Positions 21,101 to 33,700 of a DNA stretch of 64,000 bases are shown one piece after another (positions within the stretch are counted from its first letter, which is position 1; each line of letters opens with the position of its first letter). The DNA comes from Gyrodactylus bullatarudis (taxonomy: Eukaryota > Platyhelminthes > Monogenea > Gyrodactylidea > Gyrodactylidae). The notes under the pieces were generated by a model. That model ran no database searches. It saw only the letters and a program-made list of their open reading frames with translations, and was not told the origin of the DNA. The translations under genes were made by a program, and so were the position numbers. The DNA is taken from positions 403,545-467,544 of the forward strand of contig SSNU01000019.1 in the NCBI GenBank assembly GCA_012064415.1, given 5' to 3'.

Positions 21101-22518
21101 CAATGAAGAAAGTCAATCATCAGATGATCTCAAGTTTCGTGTAATAGTTTGAGCACATCAAGACTATTACTAAGACATTATTAAACTCAGAAAACAATTT
21201 ATTGGTTCGGTTTCATGAGAAACATGTAGAAAACAAGAAAATCTCATTAACCATGTTTGTTCCTTTACAAGCTTAAATTCCTTTGAGTTTAGCACTGATC
21301 CAAATTAGTCCAGTATTAAAAGTAGCCAGGGATAAATCGGATTCAAGCAGCGGGAAAAGATATCTCAAATTTATGATAAAGCATCATATTAACTTGTATT
21401 TATCAAAAATAATGTAAATTATGGTTATCATAATTTAATATAGCGTTAGATAATTTTTTGTACCTAGCTATTGGAAATACAATAATAATCCCAAGAGTGT
21501 TGGAAAAGCAAGCTTTTATATTGATTTTATAAGTTTGAAAATCATATATCATAATCATGTTTTGGATTCTTCCTGTCTTAATAATAAAAAGTTGGATGTT
21601 AATTTAGGAAGGAAACAACACTTGAGGTGAAAAATAATCATATAAGACAGTATATATATTTTTAAAAAACCTATTCAGATTTCTTCATCACTATTGTTGG
21701 TCTAGACTTTTGAAATCGATATATACGTCGTTGTATTTCTGTGTAGATTTGTAAACAATAATTTAAGAATTGATAGAAAAGAATTAATAGATAATTCTGG
21801 CTAAGATAGCGGGATTGGTAAAATATTACCCTAACGTCTTCAAGATGAATACATCAGAAATGTTCTTTGGAAAAAACGAATTTGATTACAAAACTTTGAA
21901 CATTGCTTCTTCAGGGACAAAGAAAATAAGAATTTTTGTGTTATTGAATTTTCGATAGCCTATTCTCATTGGTTGGAATTGGTCATGAAAAAAATAAGCC
22001 AATAAGCATCAAGCATGAAATGGTTTAAAATGAAACTTTAACTCGAAAGAAAAAGAATTGAACTTTTGAATTTTTCTTTATTAAAATCATTTTTATTCAT
22101 GTAATTACATAATTTTGTATATATTTAATAAAGAAACATAATTATTTTCTAAAATCAAAATCAAAATTGTTCATGAGTCCGATGAATGGTGGTTCTGGGG
22201 CAATTTTTTTTGTTCTTCTTCAAATTATTTTACTTATAAATCATCTTTCACGTTACTTATTTATTATTTAAATCAAGGAAAAAAGAATTTATAGCTTTGT
22301 CTGCTACTTTGTTCCGGTAATTGTCTCTCTTTGGGTAAGTTGAATTCTTTGAGAGGATAAATCTGCATAAAAAATCTCTAAAACAGGTAGAGAAGGTGTT
22401 GCCTTTATTGTGGTCTGTTGTTTTATCTCTAAAGATAGTTTGGTTCCTCCTGAAAAAGGTCAACGTTGTTTTAATAGGTTTTTCAATCATTAGGTTAGTC
22501 GATATGAAGATGAGAATT
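21101..22518. other. Gene-free stretch with one short unassigned ORF
   Basis: AT-rich. A 77-codon minus-strand frame at 22257-22490 (GNTFSTCFRDFLCRFILSKN, then YPKRDNYRNKVADKAINSFF) looks protein-like in composition and may be a transposon relic, but I do not recognise it. Confidence 0.35.
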
Positions 22519-23276
22519 TAAAGCTAATTGATATGAAGTTGGGAATCTATGATTTTTACAGAAATCTCGATATTTTCATCAAGAATTCGAATTTGTTAAA
22601 GATCTTCTGGGATCCTACTCATGCTACCCACTTTTACCATTTGAAGAAAAAAAATCTGAAAAAAATATTTTTATGAAAAATATGGTCATTTTTCAAATTC
22701 CCATTTGGCGCCAAAATCCCTTTTTTTTGAACTTTGAGCTGAAAATTTTTGTTGATTTGAAAGTGTGAGGCTGATCGAAAGAGTTTTTTCAGGATTAATA
22801 TTAGACAAGAAAATTAATTCAACGGAATCTGATCGAATGCTTAACCTAATTATCCTTTAGGAGCGGAATTTCGTTTTTTCGATCATTTTCACTACTTGAA
22901 AATCAATGAATTTTCGATAATTCAAAATCTCTAGAAAATGGGGTAACTGTCGATAACTTGACAGTGCTAGTCAGCTTTCATGTCTAATCTTAATCGTGAA
23001 AAAACTCTTTCGATCAGCCTCACACTTTCAAATCAACAAAAATTTTCAGCTCAAAGTTCAAAAAAATGGGATTTTGGCGCCAAATGGGAATTTGAAAAAT
23101 GACCATATTTTTCATAAAAATATTTTTTTTCAGATTTTTTTTCTTCAAATGGTAAAAGTGGGTAGCATGAGTAGGATTCCAGAAGATCTTTAACAAATTC
23201 GAATTCTGGATGAAAATATCGAGATTTCTGTAAAAATCATAGATTCCCAACTTCATATCAATTAGCTTTAGAAAGT
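22519..23276. mobile_element. Foldback family A, best-preserved copy
   Basis: Arms of more than 250 bp pair almost perfectly. The left arm starts TAAAGCTAATTGATATGAAG and the right arm ends CTTCATATCAATTAGCTTTA. The arms contain TTTTGGCGCCAAAT-type palindromes and runs such as GATCAGCCTCACACTTTCAA and its complement. The centre holds ATTAGACAAGAAAATTAATT. The 93-codon minus-strand frame and the opposite 65-codon frame within it are by-products of the palindrome. Confidence 0.85.
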
Positions 23277-23354
23277 AAATTAACTCATTTCGGAGAGACA
23301 AACTTCATTAAATTGTAATATTATGAAAGGAATTTATGACAAAAAACTATATAT

Positions 23355-23542
23355 ATGTTACAGTATAACCTACAGTATGTTTATAAATAAACTAGTATAA
23401 GTTTTGAGCCAGTACAAAATCAGTATATCCTTTGAATAGATAGTTTCTCAAGGGTTATACTGATTTCGTACTGATTAATCGCAGTATAACCTTTGAATCA
23501 GTATGTTTATAAATAAACTAGTATAAGTTTTGAATTTCAATT
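23355..23542. repeat. Short repeat cluster built on CAGTATAACC
   Basis: Direct copies of CAGTATGTTTATAAATAAAC followed by TAGTATAAGTTTTGA occur at about 23371 and 23502. Between them GGTTATACTG is the inverse of CAGTATAACC, and CCAGTACAAAATCAGTATA is mirrored by TATACTGATTTCGTACTG. The cluster behaves like a small compound palindrome. Confidence 0.6.
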
Positions 23543-23784
23543 GTCCTGAAGTGAATCCACGATCAAGATGCATAAGTCGATGAACTGTTTTACTGTTATA
23601 TTCTTATATTTGTCTCTAAGTTCAGAATTCATTCTATATCGACCTGGGTGTAAGAATTTTGAATGAGCAGTCTTGATAATATTAAAAACTTCATTCTGAT
23701 GTACGAATTTGAGTACTTTTTCGCTATCTTTATCACTTTATCAACAATCAGCACATCATATCGCTTTAAGAGGTAATAATCATT

Positions 23785-24100
23785 TCGTTTTTTCGATCAT
23801 TTTCACTACTTGAAAATCAATGAATTTTCGATAATTCAAAATCTCTAGAAAATGGGGTAACTGTCGATAACTTGACAGTGCTAGTCAGCTTTCATGTCTA
23901 ATCTTAATCCTGAAAAAACTCTTTCGATCAGCCTCACACTTTCAAATCAACAAAAATTTTCAGCTCAAAGATCGAAAAAATGGGATTTTGGCGCCAAATG
24001 GGAATTTGAAAAATGGCCATATTTTTCATAAAAATAATTTTTTTTCAGATTTTTTTTCTTTTAATGGTAAAAGTGGGTAGCATGAGTAGAATCTTGAATT
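23785..24100. mobile_element. Foldback family A, right-half copy
   Basis: Nearly identical to 22870-23170 of the neighbouring element (shared GGGGTAACTGTCGATAACTT) but without the terminal TTCATATCAATTAGC arm. The two differ by very few bases, so they are recent relatives. Confidence 0.7.
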
Positions 24101-24489
24101 AAAGCTTAAAATTAAGAATTCTTAAAGCTTCTCTTGAAATAAACGATAATCGGGAATGGTGAAAAAAGATCTCCCTACTGTTTTTCTTATTTTATGAGGC
24201 TCAAATAATAAATAAAGCGCTTCGATAAGGACCTAGTGATCAATAATAAAAACTAAAATATTCTATTGAATACTAGACCTTTTGGTAATGATCAAGTGAG
24301 CTTCTAATAGAAATATTCTTAAATTCCTATTTACTTTTACAGACACTTTACTATTGACTCTTTTATTTTCCATTAAATGCAATGTAACAACTTTATTTGT
24401 TCTGAAGAAGGTCTTAGCATATGCTGAAACCAAGGAGCTACCATTACTTTTCAACAGAATTCAAAAATGAACCACATCTAGAAATAAAT

Positions 24490-24740
24490 TTAATTTCTGT
24501 TTTTTTGTCTAATAAATATTGCTACTAATAAACTTACATCATAACCATTAGTGTTATTATTGCTGGTATAGCGATTATTGTTTCTCTTCTTTGGCTGGCT
24601 GTAGACAGGATTTTTCGGAGAGTCACGAATCGGATTATTATTTACATAGTTTATATCATCACGTCGAATTCTTGGCTCGCTGTAGATTTCATTGGGATTC
24701 TTTTTTCTCCTTTGGTCGTTGAAGTTTCTCTTTTGTTCAC
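24490..24740 (-). CDS. FERM gene, last identified exon
   Basis: The acceptor is TTGATAG, and the frame is fixed by the previous exon (AGT split). It encodes EQKRNFNDQRRKKNPNEIYS, then PVYSQPKKRNNNRYTSNNN and NGYD. At 24537 a good donor (GTAAGT) could splice over a 60-nt intron to an acceptor (TTATTTCTAG) at 24478, giving a short ending MWFIFEFC. Without splicing the frame ends 16 codons later at 24490. Confidence 0.7.
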
Positions 24741-27700
24741 CTATCAACAAAAATAGTATAACACTAAAATGGTAAGAAATTGTCTACTAGAAATTCATGT
24801 ATTTTCCAGAAAAAAGCCTACCTAATGTTTTACTTAAAAAGAGACAAATAAAGATGGGAATATAATGAATGAAAATTGTCTGTCAAATTAAATCGAACAA
24901 GTGCCACAACTAATTAATCATTAGATTAACAGGAATAACAGCTGTCAATTAGACGTATTCTAGCCTCATCTGGCTGGTTAACAACATGCGAATAAATATA
25001 GTAACAGTGTAGTCTGAGAATTCACGAATGGGAATTGATTGACTGAAAACTAACTTCTTCTAATGAGGAGTACCTAAGATCGTAGATTTATAGAATTTGA
25101 TACTTTTAAATTAGTATTTCTCGACATTCAGTTTAAATTTCATCTGATTTAAAGCTAATTGATATGAAGATGAGAATTAACTACAAGAAACTATGTTCCT
25201 CCGGATAGGCAGGAAAAAATTATTTCTGAAAACCACGATGAACTGAGCCGATTAGTTGTTAAACGAAAAAAAAAATTTGGCCCTAGATAGAATTCACTCA
25301 TAATAATCTGTGATAAAAGAAGGAGCACCCTCACACTTCCTTCCAATTTGAATTGCAATATTGGCGAAATTTCCAGTTATAATAATTACACCGGAGGATA
25401 TCAAAAATAAATGATGAGGTAAATTTTTGCAGATTCCGAATCTTTTTTGCAGACAATTTTCGTTAACGGGACTCGATACTTAGATATTTCCGAGTCAAAT
25501 TTTTTATATTTATAATATGAACATTTATTCATATTTGATCACCACAGCTTGCGTTATCTTTCTACCCTTCCAATTAACACTTAAAGTCCCACTAGGTTAT
25601 TTCTATCACATATCATTTTAGCAACTCATTATAATTTATTTAATCATTGGAAAATACTTCGTCTACCAGGCTCTTTTTCTTGTTAGTAATATAGTAAATC
25701 ATCTAAAATTCTCTATTTGAATATTTTTTGAGACATCAGTTATAAGTCTTTAAGAAAACTTGATAGTATTTTTTTGGAAAAAATAGCAACATTAAAATTT
25801 GTGATTTAAGCTACTTTACAACATTATTCACAAGTTTATTTTGCTCAAGCTGACAAAATTGAGATCTTTGGATTCAGCATGAAATAAATTCTCTAATTTT
25901 TTTCGATTTCGATTATCAACCCCAAATAACCCTTATCTAGGGCGTAGTTAATCAACAATAGAATCTTTGAAGGGTAACAAATCTTTGATTGAATCAACTG
26001 TAATATTGAATTATCAGAACTTAAGACAGACTTTATGTCTGATATCCATTCTAAAATTAGAACCGAGAATCTATAATTCTAATGTTTTCGTAATAAAGAT
26101 AACATTTAGGAAAAAAAATTTGTAATTCATAGCTTCAAGTGTGATTGAGCGTAGATTAGGCTAACAACCTTTATCGTTAACGTAACTCTTGCCTTTCACA
26201 GTAGTTTAAATCAGAACGAAAAAAGAACTCAAATTGTAATTACATTGTTGAGTAGAATTTGAAGAGAGAAAGACCCCTGGTAATTGAGAACAGCTAGCCA
26301 ATGTTATCCTTCAGATCACATGATCAAAAGTTAAATTGACGTTATATCACCTTTTTCGGAAAAGGAAATGGAAAATCATTTTATTGTGTTGTAACCATGA
26401 TAATGATTTTACAATTCACTCAATGTTACAACTTCTGTATATGTGTATATAACAGTATTCTGATAATGCTAAGTAAAAAAATCAGACTTGTTTGTATTGA
26501 ATCTTCAAAATGAACATTTCTTATATAATAATTAAGTAGGCAAGAAATCAATAGATTCAACACCATAACTATTAAAACCAAATCTGTAGTCAAGTTAGTA
26601 TTATTTCATTGCATCAGACTAGACTGATTGGTATTCTCTTGCAAAAATGGGAAATGTTCCCCTTTTTATTCCATGATTTCTTCATGAAATGAAAATTAGT
26701 ATCAATCAGATCATCTACACTCGGAGAATAAGTCTTCTCAAAAATGGATGTATTCATATCTTCATCTTATAGATCTTAAAGGTTTAATATTCATTATTAT
26801 TATTATGTTGGTTATGCCATGAAATAAAGCGCTATTCTTTAAGCATTTTGAAAGGTCTCTGATGGCCCAGTTTCGCAAATAAAAATTATCGCCTTACAAT
26901 CTTATAGAAATAAAACTCAAGAGATTGACTGTAAACTCATTGAAAAATGATGGCGCAAATTTGAAAATTCGACATCTTCAATTGAAATTGTGCATATCTA
27001 GATAAAATTTAAAATATGAGGTTCAATGGCAACTTTTTTTTCTTCTTCTCTTATTTTCAATCAAATGAACGGATGAATTCGGAAAGTTGAAAATTTTGTA
27101 TTACCCTATTATAAAGTATAAACAGGTCCCGGTCATATGATCAGAACCTGTCTCCCTTGAATTATGAACCCATTTATAGTTAGGCTAAATCTGAATTCTA
27201 CCAATGACACCTTTTGCATGATTCGATAAGGGATTTTATAAGATATTTCAAGATATTAAATGAGCAAACATTCTAACCTAGTCACAAGATGCTGGATAAA
27301 ATTTATTCGTCTTTCGACATGTTGTTGATGAAACATTAAGTAAAGAAAGGATATTAATGTATACGGTAGGAATATTATTTTTATCATCATAATTCGTCTT
27401 AGTTTAAAAAAAGCTTCACTTCCATAAATAAAATAAAATATCTGGTTAGAGTCATAAAAAACCATATTTACCCCCCTTCCTCTATCTTTATTTCAGACAA
27501 TTAAAATTATTGATTAGTCCAGAGAAAGGAAAAAACATAGATGGAATAGAAAACTTTTTTTTATTGCCAACTAAACAAGTATTGAATAATTTATGGGGAA
27601 TGATTAATTGAAAAATTCAACCTAATATTCTAATCGAATGTCGTACCCAGATGGTGTTTTGCATATTTTTTTGTAGAGCAAAATGCTTGAATTTTAAAAA

Positions 27701-30700
27701 AGGGTGCAGAGAGAATATCTATACCTTTTTCAGGTGAATTTCGTACAATTCAGTTTTCAATTTCGTAAAATTCCAATTGAATATTGTAAGTTTTCAAATC
27801 GTTTTCGTGTGTATAATAAATTCATTCATCAAATAAAAATATTTTCAGATGGTTTTCGTACTAAAGGGTAATGAATTTCGTAAATTTACAAATCGTTTTC
27901 GTGAAATAATTTCTATCGTAAAATTTTGTGTTATTTTTCGATTCAAATTTGTAAACTGAGGTTTTCTATTTCGTAAATTTACAAATGGTTTTCATAAAAC
28001 TAGATAATCAATTTCGCATATTAAAATAAATTTATTTATTCTTTCAAGTCTCTTAATTCTGTAACAACTTGATAGTATTTTTCAACATGATAACAACAAG
28101 AACTTATTTTATCATTAGTTATTAATAGCTTTGCTCTATTTGCAAACTCTTCAAGTTTTTGTAACCGAAACTCTTGGATTGATAATCCAGGCTGTCTCCT
28201 GAAAGCTAAAAGCTGGGGTCGTTCATCAGCTAATATTTTCTTAACTTCTGTTTTGTATACACTCCATATTTTTTCTATAGGATTCAGTAAGTATGAATAT
28301 GGAGCTAGGCGTAGTATTTTTACATCTGCTTCGTTTATAGCTTCTTCGACAGCACTGTGAGAAGGTGCGTTATCAATTATTATCGTCATGGGAGATAGTC
28401 CTTTCTCTCTTGCTTTCTGAATTAGCTCCTGAACCCATTGTGTAAATTGTGGTTTTTTTATGGAACCCCGTTGTATAGAAAAATGGACTGACTGGTTCAT
28501 TGAAATAGCCCCGATTGTATGTAAATTTTGTCCTTTAGAATTTGTATTTACCACATTCGCTCTCGTTCCAACAAGTGAACGACCTTCTTTACGTTTACAA
28601 AATATGTTTAAATTTGTCTCATCTAACCATATTACGTGGCGCCCGGCAGCTCTGTCTTGTATCATTTCTGAGATATAATTCTTATTCTCCAAACAATTCA
28701 TGCCGATGGGGGAATTTCTTACTTCTTTCAAGGTGTAAAGCTCACAATCAAGCCAGTTATGCACTGTGGAAATAGATGTTACCACATTGAAATCTCTTTC
28801 AATCATGTCTTTACATNNNNNNNNNNNNNNNNNNNNNNNNNNNNNNNNNNNNNNNNNNNNNNNNNNNNNNNNNNNNNNNNNNNNNNNNNNNNNNNNNNNN
28901 NNNNNNNNNNNNNNNNNNNNNNNNNNNNNNNNNNNNNNNNNNNNNNNNNNNNNNNNNNNNNNNNNNNNNNNNNNNNNNNNNNNNNNNNNNNNNNNNNNNN
29001 NNNNNNNNNNNNNNNNNNNNNNNNNNNNNNNNNNNNNNNNNNNNNNNNNNNNNNNNNNNNNNNNNNNNNNNNNNNNNNNNNNNNNNNNNNNNNNNNNNNN
29101 NNNNNAAAATATTTTTATTTGATGAATGAATTTATTATACACACGAAAACGATTTGAAAACTTACAATATTCAATTGGAATTTTACGAAATTGAAAACTG
29201 AATTGTACGAAATTCACCTGAAAAAGGTATAGTCTATGAATGTATGTAAAGAAATATTCTTAGACATGGAGAGCTAGTCCAGTGGTTTAAGAGTTGGACT
29301 TTCAATGGTCATGACCCTAGTTTGATTTTCGGCCCCTGATGTATACTGAGGAGTTTCAATAAAGACGAAACCTGTCAATGCCTGCCTGTTTGAATTGCGT
29401 CTTTACTAGCTACTAGTAAATTAGACTCAAAATAAATATTATATTATATTATAGCACTCTAATCTCTAATCATCAAAAACCTGTAACAAGAAAGTGAATA
29501 CTGGTGAACTCCTATTAGATATGATAGAAATGATCTTTGACTTCAAATACCTCAAAAACTAGAAGATCCAAGGAAAATTTTTGTACAACTCTGTTGATAA
29601 CTATATAGAATTAACCCTACGGATGGGGTGGGGGACTTACTCAGACCAGACATCATGCTACCACCCCCAATGTATGATCCATCTTCAAGACCATCATTAA
29701 GGTACATTGGACTCTTCATCGCTTCGAATTCATCATCTCTTTGACCTGATCGATAATTAGTGTTGCCTCTTTGGGAATAAGAATTGATTTCTGAGTTATT
29801 GTTCTGTTCAAATAAAATGTGTCATCGTTAGTATAAAAAAAAACTTTTTATTTAGAGAAATATATATGTATTTCGCTAGGTCTTTTCAATCTCTAATCCT
29901 GATTCAATTGAATGAGATTCGTTCAGTGAAATTGTAAAATTCTTGAATTACTTGATAATATGGTTTCATTATTATTGCTAAACAATCCATTTACTGATTA
30001 GTAGGACTGGTGTTTTATTTTATGAAAATTCCAATTTCAATTCAGATAGGGATGAAAATTCTAATAATTTTTCACACGTTATAAACTCGGACTCGATTTT
30101 AATTTAATAAAATCCCGTAGAAACTAATTTGAAACTTATGTTTTTTATTAGGTAGCAAATTTCATCATTTTAAAAAAGTGATTGAAAATTCTTTATTCAG
30201 ATGAAATTGACTGATAACTTATCAGTGATAAGTTAGGGTATGCAAATATTCTATTTTAGTTACTCTTATATTTAATATAATATAAGAGTCTTGTATTTAA
30301 GCTAGAACTTTTATCGTCTGATTAAAAATATGAGTTGAAAATCCTCATGTTTTTCTATCTCGAAGATAATATTGACTATTTTCTGTTAATTCAGTTAATT
30401 AAGTTGTGAAGAATAAAATTTTTATTGAAGTTGGAGCCCGATTACTTATCGCAAAATCTAATATTTGAGACGTTATTTATTTCTCCACTCAATTTTAGTT
30501 AATTATTAATATGTCAAAAAATGAATCTGGATTTTTGAAACTCTCTCTGACTAACTCTATTGAGACGATAAGGAAACCAAATCGGGAAAAAGACTCAAAG
30601 TTACTATACAACGATTATACAACAAGATTATCAAATATATTGTGTTAGTTCTGTGTAATGAGTAGGGGAACCAGAAAAATGCAGTTTTTTTGAATGGTTT

Positions 30701-33700
30701 TGTATGGTATGGATACGTCCTAGTTAAATTTTTCAAAACATATCCTAATATTGACTCTTACAGGGCTCTTATAGCTATATCGAGTCTAAATCCACTTTGG
30801 GTCCGTAAATTTGCATTTATTATTAAGAATTTTTTAGAATCTTCTTCTATTTCTGTTAAAAATCTCAAAATCTCTCCTTTATTCTCCCATCCCCTAACCA
30901 GGTGACGAATCGAATTACTTTTCAGACTATTCTCACTATTGTCTCCATGCATTAAACCTGCTTTTTCAATTTTTATTCAGATATATATTTATATTATATT
31001 ATATTTTATTGCCATATTTTGTATACTTAATTTTCAAATATAAGAACTTTTTACAAATTATAAAATTACATTTTCAGGCTTAATACACCTGTATTAATCT
31101 ATGGACAAAAAAGGCAAAAAAATTTCTTTTTTTGCCCTAGTTATTACTAATAAGTTATTAGTAGGGCAGTCAAAATGCTATTTTTGATATGTTGCTAGAA
31201 TTTTAATGAGATTGATGAAATTAACATTCTCGAGCATAAATGATATTCCTCACGAAAATAATTTTGCTATTTTTCTGCTATTCAAAATCGAATGCTATTC
31301 TTTTGCTATTTCTCCGGGCTAAGCCCTTGTCAGATAAATGGTAACATGAGAACAAATCTTATTTTTCTTGATTACTATCATCTCTTCATTTGAAGTTGTT
31401 TCTAAAACGTTTCAATCTGTTCTGAAGGTTTTTGATTGGTTGAAGAAAAATTTTAAGCTTGGGATATTACCTCAGTCGTTTTATGATTAGATGTCTGATC
31501 AAACTTTTGGACGCAATTTTCTGTCTCACCCAAACGAAAAAATTTTATAATTTACTCACAAGTAGTATGTAACATATTTTCTCATATGCTATAAAAACGC
31601 TATATTTTTTGAAAATTGTGCTATTCTTTTCTGAAAAAATGCTATTTTGTGGCCGCCCTAGCTATTAGTAATAACTGAGACTTTGAATAATTGCTCTACT
31701 CAGGGCATATCTCACGAAAAGGGTACAGAGATTACTTTTTTCTTGGATCGTTTTAAAAAGGGGAAATTTACACTTGCAGTATCATTTTTTTCATTTATTT
31801 TAGTTAGAGTATAATAGACCGATGTTTTTTATTTGTTAAAATTACAAAATATTGCGAAATTAAGATTGGAAAAATTATTAGTGGTATGGTGAAAATCTTT
31901 TGAAAAAATAACGTGAAATGATATTGAGTCAGTAAATTTTTATAATCATTAATTCTGTAAGTGAAAGGATATTTATTGGTCTATTATACTGTTTCTAAAA
32001 TTATTTCATCTATTGATACTGATGATGAAAATAAAAAAATAATGCGACTCTAAGTGTAAATTTCCCTTAAAAAAGAGGAGAAAATTAAAAACAGTGAAAT
32101 TTTGTTCCATCAGGGAATCCAAAATTTACTGAAGAAGTTATTGAATTGCATCTAAGGCCCGAAACTTCTAGCAGAGGCTTTGGAAAAAGTTTAGTTATTA
32201 ATCCCTCTTGTAAGAGAAGAAAAGGTTTTTGGTAAAAAAAATTAATTAAGAAGGTATATCGAGAGGATTGTTGTAAAGGTTATCAGAGTAATATATCAAA
32301 CTTAATAATTTTTTCATCTCCAGATTATATGAAAATGAAAAAAAGATGAGATTATTTTGACATTCATCACGAATGAGGGAAGAAGACATGGGAAGTTCAT
32401 GCAGGAACAGGAAAAAAATGATTTCAACATAACATTTACAGGGAAGGCCCATTCATCCAAAAATACAGAAGAGTTATTCCCAGAAAAAGTTTGTAACCCA
32501 CAGTGTATTTGATAAGAATGTATATTTTCATGACCTTTTCGTTCTTCCTTGTTTGGTTTAGTTTAGAATATAGGATTTTATAAATACATGGAATCCATGT
32601 CATGGATGATGTAAATACATTGGATAAAATCTGGATTAATCAAATACTAATTGAGCCAACATAGAAGAAATCTAAAAGTAAAATTGAAGTATTCGGGGTT
32701 CCTGTAGGCAAACAAACTTCTTATAGGAACACATAAGGATTTTTGTCAGCTTGTAATCTTATTCAAGTAACTTAGTATTTAAATTTAGTTTACATTTGAG
32801 CTTTTTTTCGGAAAAAAACAAAATAAATAAAAGTGTAGCATTAAAATGTGAAGATTGTATCACGGAAAGATCTAATCGATTCCAAGTCCAGGGAAAAAAA
32901 CTGAACTAGATCTATTTATAAACAAAAATGTTGCTTTTATAGTTCAAAGTGAAAGAAAATTCAATTTTTTGGTCATTTTTAAACTCACCAGTTTATTCGG
33001 ATTCTGATTTGAGTCTGAAAAAGATGAAAAGAGTTCACAAAACATTCAGTTTGAATTCATTAATCATGAAAACGTTCTAAAAGTTTGAAGTTATCATTAA
33101 ATTCATGTCAAATTTTTTCACCAGTGAAGCTGAACACTTTGTGAAAAATACTTGAAATACACCTTGCTCGCATCTCATTAAGAAGGAAATTTATCTAGCT
33201 ACAAAAATAATTGATAACTTGGGAATCTATAATTTTAAGGAATACCTCGATTTTTCATCAAAAATTCGAATATGTAAAAGATTTTTCGGAATCCTACTCA
33301 CGTTGATCACTCTCATAATTTGAAGAAAAAAATTATTTTATGAAAAATATGGTCATTTTTCAAATTTCGATTTCGCGCCAAAATTCCATTTTTCGAATTT
33401 TGATCTGAAAAATGTTATTGATTTCAAAGTGAGAGAGTGATCAAAAGTTAATTTTCAGGATCACCATAAGACAAGAAAGCCGAATATGCTGAATCTGTTT
33501 TAATGTATAACTTCGTTATCGTTTAGGAGTCGAATTTCGATTTTTGATCATTTTTACTACTTGAAATTAATGATAAAATGTTAAATCTTTCATAAAATTA
33601 TCAGTCATGTTCGGTTTTTCGTCCAATTCTGGCCCTAAAAATATACCAACACTTTCAAATCAAAGAAAATTTTGAGTTCACAATTGGAAAAAATGGGATT

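Larger units (their letters stand above)
27722..29229 (-). mobile_element. IS630/Tc1-mariner element with ~124-bp terminal inverted repeats
   Basis: The left arm (27722-27845) and right arm (29106-29229) are reverse complements with no mismatch noticed. Both end in TACCTTTTTCAGGTGAATTT or its complement and are flanked by TA. Further copies of TTTCGTAAATTTACAAAT-type sequence lie inside the left arm, as in transposons with subterminal repeats. The right arm stops exactly at the assembly gap, so it may be longer. The transposase is on the minus strand. The near-identity of the arms suggests recent activity. Confidence 0.9.
29804..32988. other. Intron of the FERM gene
   Basis: About 3.2 kb containing a LINE tail (30690-31020), a hAT-type MITE (31162-31660) and a possible decayed coding region (32090-32510). 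The remainder is AT-rich with nothing recognised. Confidence 0.6.

Noticed and set aside
23020..23301. 93-codon minus-strand ORF as a gene
   Set aside because: It lies almost wholly inside one arm of the 22519-23276 palindrome; the opposite arm encodes a similar overlapping frame, as expected of a foldback.
28460..28775. Plus-strand ORFs opposite the mariner transposase
   Set aside because: They are antisense to an intact, recognisable transposase frame.
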